Part shown: piece by piece, positions 5,150-5,293 of the stretch
Layout: the number at the start of each line of letters is the position of its first letter
Position numbering within the stretch: the stretch's first letter is position 1
Assembly (NCBI GenBank): GCA_016292335.1
Contig: JAECRX010000101.1
Location: 1 to 5,293, forward strand
Origin: Candidatus Sifarchaeum subterraneum
Lineage (GTDB): Archaea > Asgardarchaeota > Sifarchaeia > Sifarchaeales > Sifarchaeaceae
Direction of reading: 5' to 3'
Length of the DNA: 5,293 nt
Translations under genes and position numbers: made by a program
Notes under the pieces: model-generated
The model's input: the letters and a program-made list of their open reading frames with translations, nothing else
What the model was told of the DNA's origin: nothing
The model's database searches: none

Positions 5150-5176
5150 GTTCCCCGATAGATTTGGTTGTAAAGA
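5150..5176 (+). repeat. Dispersed intergenic repeat, copy 5 (degenerate)
   Basis: This copy has three differences from the consensus: TTCCCC for TTTCCC, GTAAAG for GGAAAG, and A for the final T. The first two break two pairs of the predicted outer stem, so this copy seems degraded or is kept as DNA sequence rather than structure. It follows the ATP-grasp remnant by 95 bp. Confidence 0.82.
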
Positions 5177-5293
5177 AAAAGGTTTTTGTAATTATTGATA
5201 TGGATAAAAGATATTGGTGGATAGAGGCAGGAGAATAGTTTTATTTCATCTATACTCTTTGATATTACTTTCCATGCTCCTTAGATAATCAGA
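5177..5293. other. Right-edge stretch with no supportable gene
   Basis: This is AT-rich sequence after repeat copy 5. A 31-codon plus-strand frame (5143-5238) runs through the repeat but has no Shine-Dalgarno and no recognisable family. No convincing minus-strand gene enters from the right. Confidence 0.4.

Noticed and set aside
1373..5176. CRISPR array, suggested by repeat ends GTTTC...GAAAG and length of 26-27 bp
   Set aside because: Spacing is 547-1566 bp with intact genes between copies and no regular spacers or cas genes.
1373..5176. Integron attC sites
   Set aside because: The RYYYAAC and GTTRRRY core pair is not present, the element is far shorter than usual attC, and one of the enclosed genes is reversed.
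5143..5238. 31-codon frame through repeat copy 5 (MIGSPIDLVV...)
   Set aside because: No Shine-Dalgarno or TATA box at proper spacing, no recognisable family, and the reading of other copies in the same frame has no start codon.

Overview
The window looks like chromosomal DNA of an AT-rich archaeon. The evidence is TATA-box-like elements (TTTATAAA, TATAAAA and TTTAAATA types) 25-60 bp ahead of genes, T-rich runs after stop codons, Shine-Dalgarno sequences of the GGTG/GGAGGTG type with TTG and GTG starts, an exported protein packed with N-glycosylation sequons, and a remnant of an ATP-grasp family common in archaea. I cannot fix the phylum; a Bathyarchaeia-like or Asgard-like lineage would fit, but that is a guess.

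Layout: (1) 1-1049, minus strand: N-terminal part of a large exported or membrane-anchored Ig-like surface protein that runs off the left edge. (2) 1050-1417: divergent intergenic region with promoters for both neighbours. (3) 1418-1765: small acidic cytosolic protein of unknown function. (4) 1972-2454: hotdog-fold acyl-CoA thioesterase, TTG start. (5) 2745-3377: six-helix DUF998 membrane protein whose start region is an 18-bp-period tandem duplication. (6) 3595-4380, minus strand: QueG-like protein with two [4Fe-4S] clusters. (7) 4593-4808: two-helix DUF3096-like membrane peptide. (8) 4895-5055: frameshifted and truncated N-terminal remnant of a COG2232-type ATP-grasp ligase. (9) 5177-5293: nothing supportable.

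The most unusual element is a 26-27 bp dispersed repeat present five times (1373, 1920, 3486, 4475, 5150). All copies are on the same strand and between genes, whatever the direction of the neighbouring genes. Copies 1-4 can fold into the same bulged hairpin, and their differences fall in the loop, the bulge or a wobble-compatible pair. The copies divide the window into segments of 547, 1566, 989 and 675 bp, each carrying unrelated genes of differing base composition. It is not a CRISPR array and not a recognisable integron attC.

The genes do not form an obvious pathway: each has its own promoter-like element and sits in its own transcription unit. This looks like an accessory region assembled from unrelated genes, with one decaying gene near the right end.
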